A stretch of 64,000 bases of DNA from Roseofilum casamattae BLCC-M143 (GTDB lineage Bacteria > Cyanobacteriota > Cyanobacteriia > Cyanobacteriales > Desertifilaceae): NCBI RefSeq assembly GCF_030068455.1, contig NZ_JAQOSQ010000006.1, positions 124,001 through 188,000 on the forward strand. The letters run 5' to 3'. This document shows positions 34,818 to 44,208 of this stretch, piece by piece. The notes below the pieces were generated by a model, which searched no databases, had not been told where the DNA came from, and was given only the letters and a program-made list of their open reading frames with translations. Position 1 is the first letter of the stretch, and every line of letters starts with the position of its first letter. The translations under genes were made by a program, and so were the position numbers.

Positions 34818-35786
34818 ATGACCTCCTCTGCTACTCCATTCAACTCAACAGTACGCCTGGGTTCCCGTAAAAGCCAACTCGCGATGGTTCAAAGCGAATG
34901 GGTGAAAGCGGAACTGGAAGCTCGTCACGGCGATCGCGCTTTTGAAATTCACGAACTCAGTACTAAAGGCGACAAAATTCTCGATGTTCCTCTGGCGAAA
35001 ATTGGCGATAAAGGGCTGTTTACCAAGGAATTGGAAGATGCCATGCTCCGCAACGATACAGATATGGCGGTTCATTCCCTCAAAGATCTGCCCACTAATC
35101 TGCCGGAAGGATTGATGCTCGGTTGCGTCACGGAACGGGAAAATCCTGCCGATGCTCTGGTAATTGGCAGCAAATATAGCGGTAATACTCTGGAAACTCT
35201 TCCCGATGGTGCTGTAATTGGAACCTCTTCTCTGCGTCGTCTCGCACAACTGCGCCATCATTTTCCTAAGTTAGCGTTTAAGGACGTGCGCGGCAATTTG
35301 AATACCCGTCTGAAGAAGCTGGATGATGGGGAGTACGACGCTTTAATTTTAGCAAGCGCGGGATTAACTCGTTTGGAGATGAGCGATCGCATCAGCCAAG
35401 AAATTCCCGCAGAAATTTCCCTACATGCCGTCGGACAAGGCGCTCTCGGAATTGAGTGTCGCCTTGACGATACGGTAATTCTCGATATTATTCAAGTCAT
35501 TCAGCATCAAGAAACTCTAGATCGCTGTTTGGCAGAGCGCGCGTTTCTGCGGACTTTAGAAGGTGGATGCCAAGTTCCCATTGGAGTTAATACTTCTATT
35601 GAGGGCGATCGCCTCATCTTAACGGGTATGGTGGCCAGTTTAGACGGCCAGCGCCTGATTCGCGATAGTATTGCAGGCGATCGTAAGGAAGCGGAACAGT
35701 TGGGTAATACTCTAGCAGAAGATTTGCGCGGACGCGGTGCTGGCGATATCTTAGCGGAAATCTTAGCCCAAGTCGATCGCAGTTAA
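34818..35786 (+). CDS. hemC: hydroxymethylbilane synthase (porphobilinogen deaminase)
   Basis: HemC polymerises four porphobilinogen molecules into hydroxymethylbilane, on the way to haem, chlorophyll and bilins. The 322-residue product has the family start [18 protein letters not shown], the active-site aspartate region [13 protein letters not shown], the arginine segment [30 protein letters not shown], and Cys251 in [10 protein letters not shown], which carries the dipyrromethane cofactor. Full length with a normal C-terminal domain. It is monocistronic in appearance; the next gene is convergent and starts its coding end 12 bp away. Confidence 0.97.
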   Translation: MTSSATPFNSTVRLGSRKSQLAMVQSEWVKAELEARHGDRAFEIHELSTKGDKILDVPLAKIGDKGLFTKELEDAMLRNDTDMAVHSLKDLPTNLPEGLMLGCVTERENPADALVIGSKYSGNTLETLPDGAVIGTSSLRRLAQLRHHFPKLAFKDVRGNLNTRLKKLDDGEYDALILASAGLTRLEMSDRISQEIPAEISLHAVGQGALGIECRLDDTVILDIIQVIQHQETLDRCLAERAFLRTLEGGCQVPIGVNTSIEGDRLILTGMVASLDGQRLIRDSIAGDRKEAEQLGNTLAEDLRGRGAGDILAEILAQVDRS

Positions 35787-35798
35787 TCGTTAGCCGAA

Positions 35799-36179
35799 TC
35801 AGAGATAACTATATTTATTCCCCCATCTTATTTGAATATGAGGCTGTAACCGCAATCCGAAATCTAGATAGCGAGTTTTATCCCTGAATGTAGCGACGAG
35901 AGTCTCAATGGTTCGTTCATTAGTCTCGGGGTTCCATTCATTTCGGAGGATTAATGCTTCAATTTCTCGTAACTGCAATGAGGCGATGGGGATATTATTT
36001 TTCGTCCAATCGAAATCTATTTCCCCATATGACGGCACAATGTCAACTCGTATGCGATCGTCTCCAAAGTTATTTTGAAACGTAAGTCCGTCATAGAAAC
36101 AAGGGATATTGTCGTCTGTCGGCTCTGGTTCGACTTCAAAGAACCGTATTAGTTCGTGCAGATCGGGAAAGGGATTCAT
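35799..36179 (-). CDS. hypothetical third gene of the xisH-xisI cassette
   Basis: A 126-residue protein of no family that I recognise. It starts MNPFPDLHELIRFFEVEPEPTD, is acidic, and alternates short beta-type stretches (IRVDIVPSYGEIDFDW, IASLQLREIEALIL) with a helix (ERTIETLVATF) and a C-terminal LQPHIQIRWGNKYS. No signal peptide or membrane segment. It starts 9 bp after the xisI stop on the same strand, so it is almost certainly in the same transcript as xisH and xisI. It could be an immunity- or effector-type partner, but nothing in the sequence shows this. Confidence 0.75.
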   Translation of the reverse strand: MNPFPDLHELIRFFEVEPEPTDDNIPCFYDGLTFQNNFGDDRIRVDIVPSYGEIDFDWTKNNIPIASLQLREIEALILRNEWNPETNERTIETLVATFRDKTRYLDFGLRLQPHIQIRWGNKYSYL

Positions 36180-36188
36180 AGAGATTCA

Positions 36189-36524
36189 TTATCCCACCGC
36201 ATAGCCATTAAACTGACGCATAAACGGAGAATGGTAAGCAAGCACGATGTCTTCTTTGGGAACTCCAGCTTCCGTTAGAGCTACGGCAATACCCACTTCA
36301 GTTCCGTCATATTGAATCCAAATTTTTTCCCCTTCAAGATCGATATGAATTAACGCGCCGTAAACCCGGCGTTTATCGAGCCATCCCGCGCGCAAAAGCT
36401 GATAGCGATCGCGTTCTTGATCGAACATTAACTTCATTTGAATCTCGCCATAAGCCGGCTGAACTTTACTCCGTTCGGCGAGAAGTTCTTGGACGAGTTG
36501 TCGATAGTGTTCTAATTTATCCAT
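36189..36524 (-). CDS. xisI: XisI-family protein
   Basis: XisI was described as one of the factors controlling excision of the fdxN element in heterocysts of Anabaena, but xisH/xisI pairs occur in many cyanobacteria with no such element. The 111-residue protein shows the family pattern: MDKLEHYRQLVQELLAERSKV, YGEIQMKLMFDQERDRYQLLRAGW, IHIDLEGEKIWIQYDGTEVGIAVALTEAGVPKEDIVLAYH and a short C-terminal tail, read in blocks. Its start lies inside the end of xisH (13 bp overlap), indicating translational coupling. The molecular function is unproven. Confidence 0.93.
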   Translation of the reverse strand: MDKLEHYRQLVQELLAERSKVQPAYGEIQMKLMFDQERDRYQLLRAGWLDKRRVYGALIHIDLEGEKIWIQYDGTEVGIAVALTEAGVPKEDIVLAYHSPFMRQFNGYAVG

Positions 36525-36922
36525 ACGAGATCTTTTGTGTCTACCTCATAAACCAGTAATAAAAGAGAGTGTTCGCGTACCGTTTCTTCAATTAAACGAA
36601 GTCGAAAAAACTCCTCGTAGGTTTGCCTGGGAACGGATAGATAAAGCTGGCGCTCGGGTTCTTTCGCGCGCAAGGCTCGCCGATAATTGAGATATTGTCC
36701 CAAGGCAGTATGGAATTCGGAAATAGCGGAAGGACTGGTGAAACTTTTGACCTCTACAGCAATCTTTTCCGTACCCCGTTCGGCAGCGAATAAACGCTCT
36801 GCTCCCAAGTCAATTTGCATTTGAACGTCCCCATAATCGACTGAAAGGGGATCGTGGGTAACCGTCCAGCCCTCGCTAACTAGAGCCTCTTTAACCACAT
36901 TATGAAATAAATCTCGTGCCAT
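36512..36922 (-). CDS. xisH: XisH-family protein (nuclease-like)
   Basis: XisH is the partner of XisI. The 136-residue product starts MARDLFHNVVKEALVSEGWTVTHDPL and contains a PD-(D/E)xK-like pattern: Asp in VQMQIDLGAERLFAAERG followed by the ExK triad in KIAVEVKSF, with SAISEFHTALGQYLNYRRAL as the helix after it. This supports an endonuclease-like fold, although catalysis is not established. It is first in a three-gene unit with xisI (13 bp overlap) and the unknown 126-residue gene. The divergent neighbour is the thioredoxin-fold gene, about 100 bp away. Confidence 0.93.
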   Translation of the reverse strand: MARDLFHNVVKEALVSEGWTVTHDPLSVDYGDVQMQIDLGAERLFAAERGTEKIAVEVKSFTSPSAISEFHTALGQYLNYRRALRAKEPERQLYLSVPRQTYEEFFRLRLIEETVREHSLLLLVYEVDTKDLVWIN

Positions 36923-37024
36923 GAGTTGATTTATCCGATCGCAGTTAATTCAAATTAACTTAATTATAGGCGATCGCCAATTCACTTGTACAATAGTTTC
37001 CGTGGACTAATTCCCGACAAACTT

Positions 37025-37606
37025 ATGGCCAAAACTGAATCAACCATGTTGGAACTGGGCACTCCAGCTCCCGATTTCCAGCTTCCCGACGTGACATCTG
37101 GAGAAACCTTATCTCTTGCCACCTTTGCCAATAAAAAAGCTTTATTAGTGATGTTTATTTGCAAACATTGCCCGTTTGTGAAACATATCCAAGTCGAACT
37201 GGCAAAATTGGGAAAAGACTATCACAGCTCGGACTTAGGAATATTAGCCATCAGTGCCAATGACGCGGTTAACTATCCCGATGATGCTCCAGAGCGGTTA
37301 AAGGTGATGGTTGCCGAACAAGGATTTACCTTTCCCATAGCCTACGACGAAACTCAAAGTGTAGCTAAAAACTATACTGCTGCTTGTACGCCAGACTTTT
37401 TCTTGTTCGGTGGCGATCGCCGATTGGTCTATCGCGGTCAACTCGATGACTCTCGCCCCGGAAATAGTTTACCAGTTACGGGGGTAGATTTACGTGGTGC
37501 GATCGATTTAGCCCTGAGCGGACAAACCATTTCCCCCGAACAGAAACCGAGCATTGGCTGCAACATCAAGTGGAAACCCGGTAACGAGCCGTCTTATTTT
37601 GGCTAG
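37025..37606 (+). CDS. thioredoxin-fold peroxiredoxin-like protein
   Basis: A 193-residue AhpC/TSA-type thioredoxin-fold protein, common in cyanobacteria. The sequence LGTPAPDFQLPDVTSGETLSLATF is the family start, followed by the redox motif CKHC at 46-49 (MFICKHCPFVKHIQ) and GILAISANDAVNYPDDAPERLK. The middle has DETQSVAKNYTAACTPDFFLF, with a third cysteine and the cis-proline. It probably acts as a thiol oxidoreductase or peroxidase in the cytosol, because no signal peptide is seen. The ATG at 37025 is preferred over an upstream in-frame ATG at 36986, which lies in the promoter region shared with xisH. Confidence 0.9.
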   Translation: MAKTESTMLELGTPAPDFQLPDVTSGETLSLATFANKKALLVMFICKHCPFVKHIQVELAKLGKDYHSSDLGILAISANDAVNYPDDAPERLKVMVAEQGFTFPIAYDETQSVAKNYTAACTPDFFLFGGDRRLVYRGQLDDSRPGNSLPVTGVDLRGAIDLALSGQTISPEQKPSIGCNIKWKPGNEPSYFG

Positions 37607-37985
37607 AATTGCCTTGAGGAATCTGAGATATTAGTCTGAGAACTTTAAAGATCTGAGGCGTTTAGTACAAAGGTTGTCCGAAGATCTCGCTACGCACTCT
37701 CTTATCGATGCGATCGGGCAACTTTACATTTCTATGACTTCGATCGCGTTTAGTAACCTAGAGTAATGTGACTTTACATCTAGCTTCTATACCAAAAATT
37801 TTTTTAATGCTAAAGTAGATTTAGGCAAATACAGTTTCTTTTCATACCAACAGAACAATCTGGTTAAACGTTGTACTAACCGCTACATGGCAAGACCATC
37901 ATCTCATCAGTCCTCCATAGATTCTACCCATATGAATCAGGGGCTTCTCATCTTATCTAGGCTTACCAAATGCTGAGCAGAAACA
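37607..37985. other. 379 bp gap upstream of the phytochrome gene
   Basis: No gene, tRNA or clear hairpin is seen here. It is AT-rich near 37780-37860, with a T-tract, and probably carries the promoter and leader of the phytochrome kinase gene. No riboswitch class was recognised. Confidence 0.5.
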
Positions 37986-40499
37986 ATGAATACTCAATCT
38001 ACGATCGGTGTGCGCCGCTCTCATAACCTACAGTTAATTGAGCAGGAAACGATCGCATTTCCAACTTCCATTCAACCTTATGGAGCGCTGTTGGTGTTGC
38101 AAGAGGAAGGATTAACTATCATCCAAGTGAGTGGGAATGTACGTTCGATCTTAGGCTACTCAACAGAGCAATTGTTAAATCGCCCTTTAACTCATTGGGT
38201 AAAGTTCAGTATTATTAAGAGCATCGAGCAACATCTAAGAGAGAACCAACTGCAACGAATTAATCCGCTTCAGTTGCAAATTAATTCCATGGCGTTTACT
38301 GGATTTATCCATCAACATCAATCTTATCTCATCCTAGAACTAGAGCCAACCCCAAATGAGAAAAACAGCGCCGAACCCAACTTTTATCATCTAACCAAAT
38401 GGTCGGCTTTGCAACTGCATCAAGCCGAGAATTTAACGGAGTTGTGCGAACGAGCGGTACAAGATATTCGGAAAATAACCGGATACGATCGCGTCATGCT
38501 CTACAAATTCCATGAAGGCGATCGCGGCAGCGTAATTGCGGAAGCGAAGCGAGAAGATTTAAACTCGTATTTGGGCTTGCACTACCCCGATACAGATATT
38601 CCGAAACCCGCCAGAGATTTATTCCTGCAACATAGTCTGAGATTTATTAATGATGTGGGAGCAAAAACCGTTAGTATCACTCCCAAAGTGAATCCAAAGT
38701 CGGGAGAATCTATCGACTTACGCCATTCAATATTGCGCAGCGCATCTCCCTGCCATCTCCAATATCTAAGCAACATGGGAGTGCGCTCCTCCATGGCAAT
38801 TTCCTTGGTGCAAAACGAACGATTGTGGGGACTCATTGCCTGCCATAATTACTCGCAAAAATTTATTCCCCACCAACAGCGAGCTGCCTGTGAGTTTCTC
38901 GGTCATGCCCTATCTATTGAGTTAGCCCATAAACAATATAACGAAGATTACGAATATCAGCTTTATCTCAAAGACGTTCAATCGAGTTTGCTCGAATTAA
39001 TGTCTCAATCGGAGGATTATGCTGAGGGATTAATCGCCAATCCAAAACTACTACTTAGCTTAGTTAATGCCCGTGGAGCTGCAATTATTTTAGGCGATCG
39101 CTATTCTCTTATTGGTGAAACTCCCAGATTCAGCTATCTCGAGAAACTACTCGGTTGTTTAGAGCCATATCTTGAAGAGTCTCATGTCTTTGCGACTAGC
39201 TGTTTATCGGAAATTGAACCGAGCGCTGAAGCTTATAAAGATGTAGCCAGCGGTATTTTAGCCATCTCAATTAGCGGTTCGCAACCGAGATATCTAATTT
39301 GGTTTCGCCCAGAAGTTCTCCACACTCTAAACTGGGCGGGGAACCCAGAAGACTCCTTTCAAACCGGAGAAGACGATCGCATTATTCTTTGCCCGAGAAA
39401 ATCATTCGCATTATGGAAAGAAACGGTTAATATGCAATGCTTGCCCTGGAAAAACTGTGAAATTGAAGCCGCTCTCAGTTTGCGACAATCAATTGTCAAA
39501 GTTGTCTTGAAAAATGCGGACCAACTCGCTCGAGCGAACGCAGCATTGAGTAAATCTGAAGCCAAAGAGCGAGAGCGAGCCATACAACTCGAACAAGCCT
39601 TGCAAGAGTTAAAACAAGCCCAAACTCAGTTAATCCAAAGCGAGAAAATGTCTGGTTTAGGACAGTTAGTAGCTGGAATAGCTCATGAAATCAATAATCC
39701 AGTCAATTTCATCTATGGCAATCTCGCTCATGTCGAGAGCTATTTAGGAGACTTACTCTCAATTTTAGAACTGTACAAAAAATACTATCCCGAACCCAAC
39801 GAAGAAGTTCAAGAAGGATGCGAAGCTGTCGATATCGATTTTTTGTTAGAAGACTTTCCAAAAGTTATCGAATCGATGCAACTCGGAGCCGATCGCATTC
39901 ACGGCATTGTCCAATCCTTGCGCAACTTTTCCCGCCTTGATGAAAGTGATATGAAAGCGGTTAACCTGGATGAAGGAATCGAAAGTACTCTCCTAATTCT
40001 CAATAACCGCATCAAAGCCAAATCCAATCGCCCCGCGATCGCATTAATGAAACAGTATAGCGAGTTGCCAGAGATTGAATGCTATCCGAGTCAGTTAAAT
40101 CAAGTCTTTATGAATCTGCTGACCAATGCCATTGATGCTTTAGAAGAAGGTAATAGTCAACGACAAATCAGCTATAAAGAGTTGGAAGAACAGCCGAATC
40201 GCATTATCATATCCACCAGTTTATGCTGCGATCGCCAATCGAAAGAAGAACTAGCCTGCATTGCGATCGCAGATAATGGTTTGGGCATTCCCGAATCGAT
40301 TAGATCGAAACTGTTCGAGCCATTTTTTACTACTAAACCCATGGGTAAAGGCACGGGAATGGGTCTCTCCATTAGTTATCAAATTGTTGTCGAAAAACAC
40401 CGAGGATACTTTACCTGCGACTCCCAAGTTGGTAGAGGCACCACATTTCGGGTAGAAATTCCGGTAAGAACGAGTAAAGCGATGCCGTACGATCGATAA
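37986..40499 (+). CDS. Cph1-type phytochrome sensor histidine kinase
   Basis: An 837-residue red/far-red photoreceptor kinase with PAS (about 15-125), GAF (140-310), PHY (325-500) and HisKA-HATPase (545-830) domains. The GAF domain has [14 protein letters not shown], where the Asp is the chromophore contact, and [12 protein letters not shown], where Cys256 is in the position of Cph1 Cys259. That Cys predicts covalent phycocyanobilin binding. No N-terminal biliverdin-type cysteine is seen. The kinase has phospho-acceptor His567 ([17 protein letters not shown]), a long insert before the ATPase core, and the [11 protein letters not shown] lid. No response regulator gene is adjacent. The last codons are included in the 54 bp tandem repeat that follows. 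Confidence 0.93.
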   Translation: MNTQSTIGVRRSHNLQLIEQETIAFPTSIQPYGALLVLQEEGLTIIQVSGNVRSILGYSTEQLLNRPLTHWVKFSIIKSIEQHLRENQLQRINPLQLQINSMAFTGFIHQHQSYLILELEPTPNEKNSAEPNFYHLTKWSALQLHQAENLTELCERAVQDIRKITGYDRVMLYKFHEGDRGSVIAEAKREDLNSYLGLHYPDTDIPKPARDLFLQHSLRFINDVGAKTVSITPKVNPKSGESIDLRHSILRSASPCHLQYLSNMGVRSSMAISLVQNERLWGLIACHNYSQKFIPHQQRAACEFLGHALSIELAHKQYNEDYEYQLYLKDVQSSLLELMSQSEDYAEGLIANPKLLLSLVNARGAAIILGDRYSLIGETPRFSYLEKLLGCLEPYLEESHVFATSCLSEIEPSAEAYKDVASGILAISISGSQPRYLIWFRPEVLHTLNWAGNPEDSFQTGEDDRIILCPRKSFALWKETVNMQCLPWKNCEIEAALSLRQSIVKVVLKNADQLARANAALSKSEAKERERAIQLEQALQELKQAQTQLIQSEKMSGLGQLVAGIAHEINNPVNFIYGNLAHVESYLGDLLSILELYKKYYPEPNEEVQEGCEAVDIDFLLEDFPKVIESMQLGADRIHGIVQSLRNFSRLDESDMKAVNLDEGIESTLLILNNRIKAKSNRPAIALMKQYSELPEIECYPSQLNQVFMNLLTNAIDALEEGNSQRQISYKELEEQPNRIIISTSLCCDRQSKEELACIAIADNGLGIPESIRSKLFEPFFTTKPMGKGTGMGLSISYQIVVEKHRGYFTCDSQVGRGTTFRVEIPVRTSKAMPYDR

Positions 40500-40576
40500 G
40501 CAGCTTAGACAGTAGTGCGTATAACGAGTAAAGTAATGCTGTACGATCGATAAGTAGCTTAGAGAGTAGCGCGCAT
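40469..40576 (+). repeat. 54 bp tandem duplication at the phytochrome gene end
   Basis: Two copies of a 54-base unit (40469-40522 and 40523-40576) differ at about seven bases. The first includes the last codons and stop of the phytochrome gene ([10 protein letters not shown] then TAA). The second ends directly at the ATG of the next gene at 40577. Both read on to CGATAAG and (C/T)AGCTTAGA(C/G)AGTAG. Confidence 0.85.
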
Positions 40577-42358
40577 ATGGTTCGAGGACATTGGCATCGT
40601 ATTGGGTATCGCATCGCGATCGCGATCTTCATGGCATTAATGACCATTTCATTATCTGCTTGTCATCTCACCCAAGCAACATCAGCCGCCGAAACCTCTC
40701 AAATTGTCCAAGCAGTTCTGAGCGATCCTAAAACCTTTAACTACGCCTTAAACCAAGAATCTCCCAACATCTTTGGTCTCACCTACAAAGGACTGATCGA
40801 AACCAACGGACTCACCGGAGAAATCCAACCTGCATTAGCCGAATCTTGGGACATAGCCGACGGCGGCAAACAAATTATCTTTACCCTGCGAGATAACTTA
40901 AAATGGTCGGACGGACAACCCTTAACGGCCGATGATGTTATCTTTTCCTACGATCGCGTTTACTTAAATGATGCCATTCCGACTTCGGCTCGCTTTGTCC
41001 TCCTAATTGGCAAAAACCGTTCTTTACCCACCGTCACCAAACTCGACGATCGCCGAGTCCAATTTAGCATTCCCGAACCCTTTGCTCCCTTTCTCCGCAG
41101 CACCGGTTTGCCCATCTTACCCGCCCATATTCTACAACCGACAATTACCGAAACCGACTCCCAAGGCAATCCCGTATTTCTCACCACCTGGGGAACCGAT
41201 ACCCCAGTCGAAGATATTGTGGTCAACGGCCCTTATCAACTGGAGCGCTACGACACCACCCAGCGCATTATCTACAAGCGCAACCCCTACTATTGGAAAC
41301 AAGACGAGAACGGCAGTTCTCTACCAAATATCGATCGCATCATTTGGCAAATTGTCGAATCCACCGATACTAACTTTCTGCAATTTCGCTCCGGAGGCTT
41401 AGACCTAACCAATGTTTCTCCCGAATACTTTTCCTTATTAAAAAAAGAAGAACAACGGGGAAAATTTACCATATATGGAGAAAACCCCACCCTCAGTTCC
41501 GTCTTCATTACCTTTAACCTAAACCGAGGCAGTCGCGATGGCAAACCCCTCGTCAACCCGGAAAAATCGCGCTGGTTTAACCAAATCGAGTTTCGTCAGG
41601 CGATCGCCTATGCTCTCGATCGCCGTACCATGGTCAACAACATCTACCGAGGACTGGGAGAACCACAATATTCCAACCTTCCCGTACAAAGTCCTTACTA
41701 TCTGTCCCCAGAAGAGGGATTAAAAATTTACGACTATAACCCCGAAACGGCAAAAGCCTTACTCTTAAGCGCTGGCTTTCAATATAACAGCAACGGACAA
41801 CTAGAAGACGATCGCGGCAACCCCGTGCGCTTTACCCTCCTCACCAATGCCGGAAATAAAATTAGAGAAGCCTTGGGCGTACAAATTAAACAAGATCTGG
41901 GTAACATCGGCATTCAAGTAGACTTTCAACCCATCTCCTTTAGTAGCTTAGTCGATAAACTCGGCAATACCTTAGATTGGGACGCTCATATTATCGGGTT
42001 TGGCGGTGGCGGAGTCGAACCCAACAACAGCGCCAATATTTGGTCTCTCGACGGCTCCTTACATAGTTTCAATCAACAACCGCAAGCCGGACAGCCTCCC
42101 ATTCAAGGATGGAAGGCAGCTTCTTGGGAAGAGAAAATTGCCGATCTTTATATCGAAGGCGCGCAAGAGTTGGATGAGGTAAAGCGCAAAGCCATTTACG
42201 ATCGAACCCAGCAACTGATTAAAGAAAACTTGCCTTATATCTATCTAGTCAACCAGCTTTCGCTGACGGCAGTGCGCGATCGCATCTCTCCCATCCAATA
42301 CTCCGCTCTCGGTGGAGCGTTATGGAATATTGATGAATTGCAAGTCACCGACGAATAA
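40577..42358 (+). CDS. family 5 extracellular solute-binding lipoprotein (peptide/nickel ABC type)
   Basis: A 593-residue substrate-binding protein of the oligopeptide/dipeptide/nickel type. Signal peptide IAIAIFMALMTISLSAC ends in lipobox Cys29. Typical motifs: IFGLTYKGLIETNG, AESWDIADGGKQIIFTLRDNLKWSDGQPLTADDVIFSYD, VVNGPYQLERY, FRQAIAYALDRRTMVNNIY and LKIYDYNPETAKALL. It captures peptides or similar ligands outside the cytoplasmic membrane for an ABC permease that is not encoded here. The start is at the end of the second 54 bp repeat copy, so its promoter must be within or upstream of that repeat. Separated by 33 bp from larB, so co-transcription with larB is possible. Confidence 0.92.
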   Translation: MVRGHWHRIGYRIAIAIFMALMTISLSACHLTQATSAAETSQIVQAVLSDPKTFNYALNQESPNIFGLTYKGLIETNGLTGEIQPALAESWDIADGGKQIIFTLRDNLKWSDGQPLTADDVIFSYDRVYLNDAIPTSARFVLLIGKNRSLPTVTKLDDRRVQFSIPEPFAPFLRSTGLPILPAHILQPTITETDSQGNPVFLTTWGTDTPVEDIVVNGPYQLERYDTTQRIIYKRNPYYWKQDENGSSLPNIDRIIWQIVESTDTNFLQFRSGGLDLTNVSPEYFSLLKKEEQRGKFTIYGENPTLSSVFITFNLNRGSRDGKPLVNPEKSRWFNQIEFRQAIAYALDRRTMVNNIYRGLGEPQYSNLPVQSPYYLSPEEGLKIYDYNPETAKALLLSAGFQYNSNGQLEDDRGNPVRFTLLTNAGNKIREALGVQIKQDLGNIGIQVDFQPISFSSLVDKLGNTLDWDAHIIGFGGGGVEPNNSANIWSLDGSLHSFNQQPQAGQPPIQGWKAASWEEKIADLYIEGAQELDEVKRKAIYDRTQQLIKENLPYIYLVNQLSLTAVRDRISPIQYSALGGALWNIDELQVTDE

Positions 42359-42360
42359 AC

Positions 42361-42385
42361 CCTTCCCTATTCCCCATTCCCTACA
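42361..42385. repeat. heptameric short tandem repeat (CCCTATT/CCCCATT)
   Basis: Just after the binding-protein gene the sequence reads CCCTATTCCCCATTCCCTA, which is the cyanobacterial heptameric short tandemly repeated repetitive (STRR) type. It fills most of the 33 bp gap before larB. Confidence 0.6.
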
Positions 42386-42391
42386 CCTACC

Positions 42392-43174
42392 ATGACACAA
42401 CCGGAAGAGTTACGCTCTCTGCTTGAGGCTGTTGCCCAAGGACAAATGACCGCAGAGACCGCCCTAGATCGGCTCAAATACTTCGATTTTGAACCCGTTG
42501 GCGAATTTGCTCGAATCGACCACCATCGCGCCCTGAGAACCGGATTTCCCGAGGTGGTTTGGGGGCCGGGGAAAACTCCAGAGCAGATCGCGGAAATTAT
42601 GCAGCGCCTGCACGATCGCCGTCAAGGAGGAGTCGTGATGGCCACTCGCATCGAACCGGATGTTTACGAACAACTGCGCGATCGTCTTCCCCACCTCACC
42701 TACTACCTCATCGCTCGCATTTGCGCCCTCGGAACTCCATCGGTTCGCTATCCGGGAACCATCGGTATTGTCTCCGCCGGAACCGCAGATTTGCCTGTAG
42801 CTGAAGAAGCCGCGATCGTTGCCGAACTCTGTGGCTTTCAAGTCAACCGGCTTTGGGATGTAGGAGTTGCCGGCATTCATCGCCTTCTAAGTAACCGAGA
42901 CGTACTCAACCAAGCAGATGTCTTAATTGTCGTCGCCGGCATGGAAGGCGCGCTGCCAAGTGTCGTCGCCGGTTTGGTCTCCTGTCCCACCATCGCGGTT
43001 CCCACCAGTATCGGTTACGGCGCCAGCTTTAATGGGTTAGCTCCCCTGTTAACCATGCTCAACTCCTGCGCGGCAGGTATCGGAGTCGTCAATATCGATA
43101 ACGGTTTTGGCGCCGCTATTTTAGCCGGGCAAATCTTGCGAACGGCGGAAAACATTGCTCGTCAGCGCCAATAG
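42392..43174 (+). CDS. larB: nickel-pincer cofactor synthesis protein LarB
   Basis: LarB carboxylates the pyridinium ring of nicotinic acid adenine dinucleotide in the first step of making the nickel-pincer nucleotide cofactor of lactate racemase. The 260-residue product belongs to the AIR-carboxylase (PurE-like) superfamily: ARIDHHRALRTGFPEVVWGPGKTPEQIAEIM, TIGIVSAGTADLPVAEEAAIVAELCG, DVGVAGIHRLLS, VLIVVAGMEGALPSVVAGLVSCPTIAVPTSIGYGAS and the final GIGVVNIDNGFGAA, read in blocks. LarC and LarE are not in the window. Many cyanobacteria carry larB alone near unrelated genes. Confidence 0.92.
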   Translation: MTQPEELRSLLEAVAQGQMTAETALDRLKYFDFEPVGEFARIDHHRALRTGFPEVVWGPGKTPEQIAEIMQRLHDRRQGGVVMATRIEPDVYEQLRDRLPHLTYYLIARICALGTPSVRYPGTIGIVSAGTADLPVAEEAAIVAELCGFQVNRLWDVGVAGIHRLLSNRDVLNQADVLIVVAGMEGALPSVVAGLVSCPTIAVPTSIGYGASFNGLAPLLTMLNSCAAGIGVVNIDNGFGAAILAGQILRTAENIARQRQ

Positions 43175-43194
43175 ATCGAACAGATCGTATCTTT

Positions 43195-44085
43195 TTAAGT
43201 CCCGTTAAAGCGATCGCGCAGAAATTGTGTAAATAGCTGTACTTTAGTAGAAAGGTGACGATTGACTGGATAAATTACCGATAACGTCAGTTCGCGAGCT
43301 GGATAGTCGGGCAAGATCGCTTGTAGTTTCCCTTGCTTTAATTCTTGTTCTACCAAAAAATAGGGAAGTAAAACAATACCCAAACCATTGACTGCGGCCT
43401 CTTTTAAAATCTCGCCATTGTTACAACAAAATACCCCATTAATAGCAACCAGTTCTTCTTGTTCTCGATCGACTATGGGCCAGCGATCGCCGGTTGCTAA
43501 ATACCCATAATGCAAGCAAGAATGTTGGGTTAGATCGCTCAAATTATCTGGAATCCCTCTAGCTTGCAAATAACTAGGGGCCGCACAAATTACCCGAGAA
43601 ATATTAGTAATGGAATGGACAATTAAACTCGGAGATTCTAGAGGATCGCTCAGGCGAATCACCAAATCGTAACCTTCACTAATCGGATCGATAAAACGGT
43701 CTTCTAACGTTAATTGAATATTAATTTCCGTATAGCGAGCCATAAACTCAGCAATTTGTGCCCCCAAAAAGGAAATGCCAAATGACATGGGAGCATTAAT
43801 TTTCAGGTTCCCTTTCGGTTCCTGATGTTGCCGCGTAACCGCTAATTCTGCTTCTTCAAGACTGCTGAGAATATTGAGACAGCGATCGTAAAATGCTCGC
43901 CCATTATCGGTGAGTATCACTTGCCGAGTAGTGCGATACAGCAATTGTACTCCTAAGTTATTTTCTAAATTAATCACCAATTTATTCACTGCCGAGCGAG
44001 AGAGTTGCATTTTGCGCGCTGCTGCTGCAAAACCCCCTTGTTCCACGACTTGAGTAAATGCCCGCATACTTTCAAACTTATCCAT
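43195..44085 (-). CDS. LysR-family transcriptional regulator
   Basis: A 296-residue LysR regulator from the ATG at 44085 (MDKFESMRAF). The winged helix-turn-helix at about 1-60 has GGFAAAARKMQLSRSAVNKLVINLENNLGVQLLYRTTRQVILTDNG, and the C-terminal periplasmic-binding-like sensor domain starts about residue 85 (GNLKINAPMSFG). It is divergent from the isochorismatase-like gene, with 123 bp between starts. A palindrome of the LysR type lies in that gap. LysR proteins usually activate the divergent gene in response to a small molecule. The substrate group (isochorismatase, nitroreductase, amidohydrolase) suggests an aromatic or quinone-like inducer, which is inference. Confidence 0.93.
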   Translation of the reverse strand: MDKFESMRAFTQVVEQGGFAAAARKMQLSRSAVNKLVINLENNLGVQLLYRTTRQVILTDNGRAFYDRCLNILSSLEEAELAVTRQHQEPKGNLKINAPMSFGISFLGAQIAEFMARYTEINIQLTLEDRFIDPISEGYDLVIRLSDPLESPSLIVHSITNISRVICAAPSYLQARGIPDNLSDLTQHSCLHYGYLATGDRWPIVDREQEELVAINGVFCCNNGEILKEAAVNGLGIVLLPYFLVEQELKQGKLQAILPDYPARELTLSVIYPVNRHLSTKVQLFTQFLRDRFNGT

Positions 44086-44095
44086 AAGTACCTCG

Positions 44096-44118
44096 ATTGT
44101 CAACTAAATAGAGACAAT
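44096..44118. promoter_or_regulatory. candidate LysR operator
   Basis: ATTGTC at 44096-44101 and its reverse complement GACAAT at 44113-44118 are separated by 11 bases, matching the T-N11-A dyad recognised by LysR proteins. It lies about 10 bp upstream of the LysR start codon and about 90 bp upstream of the divergent gene. A further ATTGT/GTC run follows. Confidence 0.5.
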
Positions 44119-44208
44119 GTGTCAATTAAATATTGTATTGTCTTTTTTGGAGAGTCATTCTATGATAGAGGCGAGCAACATAAGCAATTCAAACGGGAAT
44201 TAACGATC

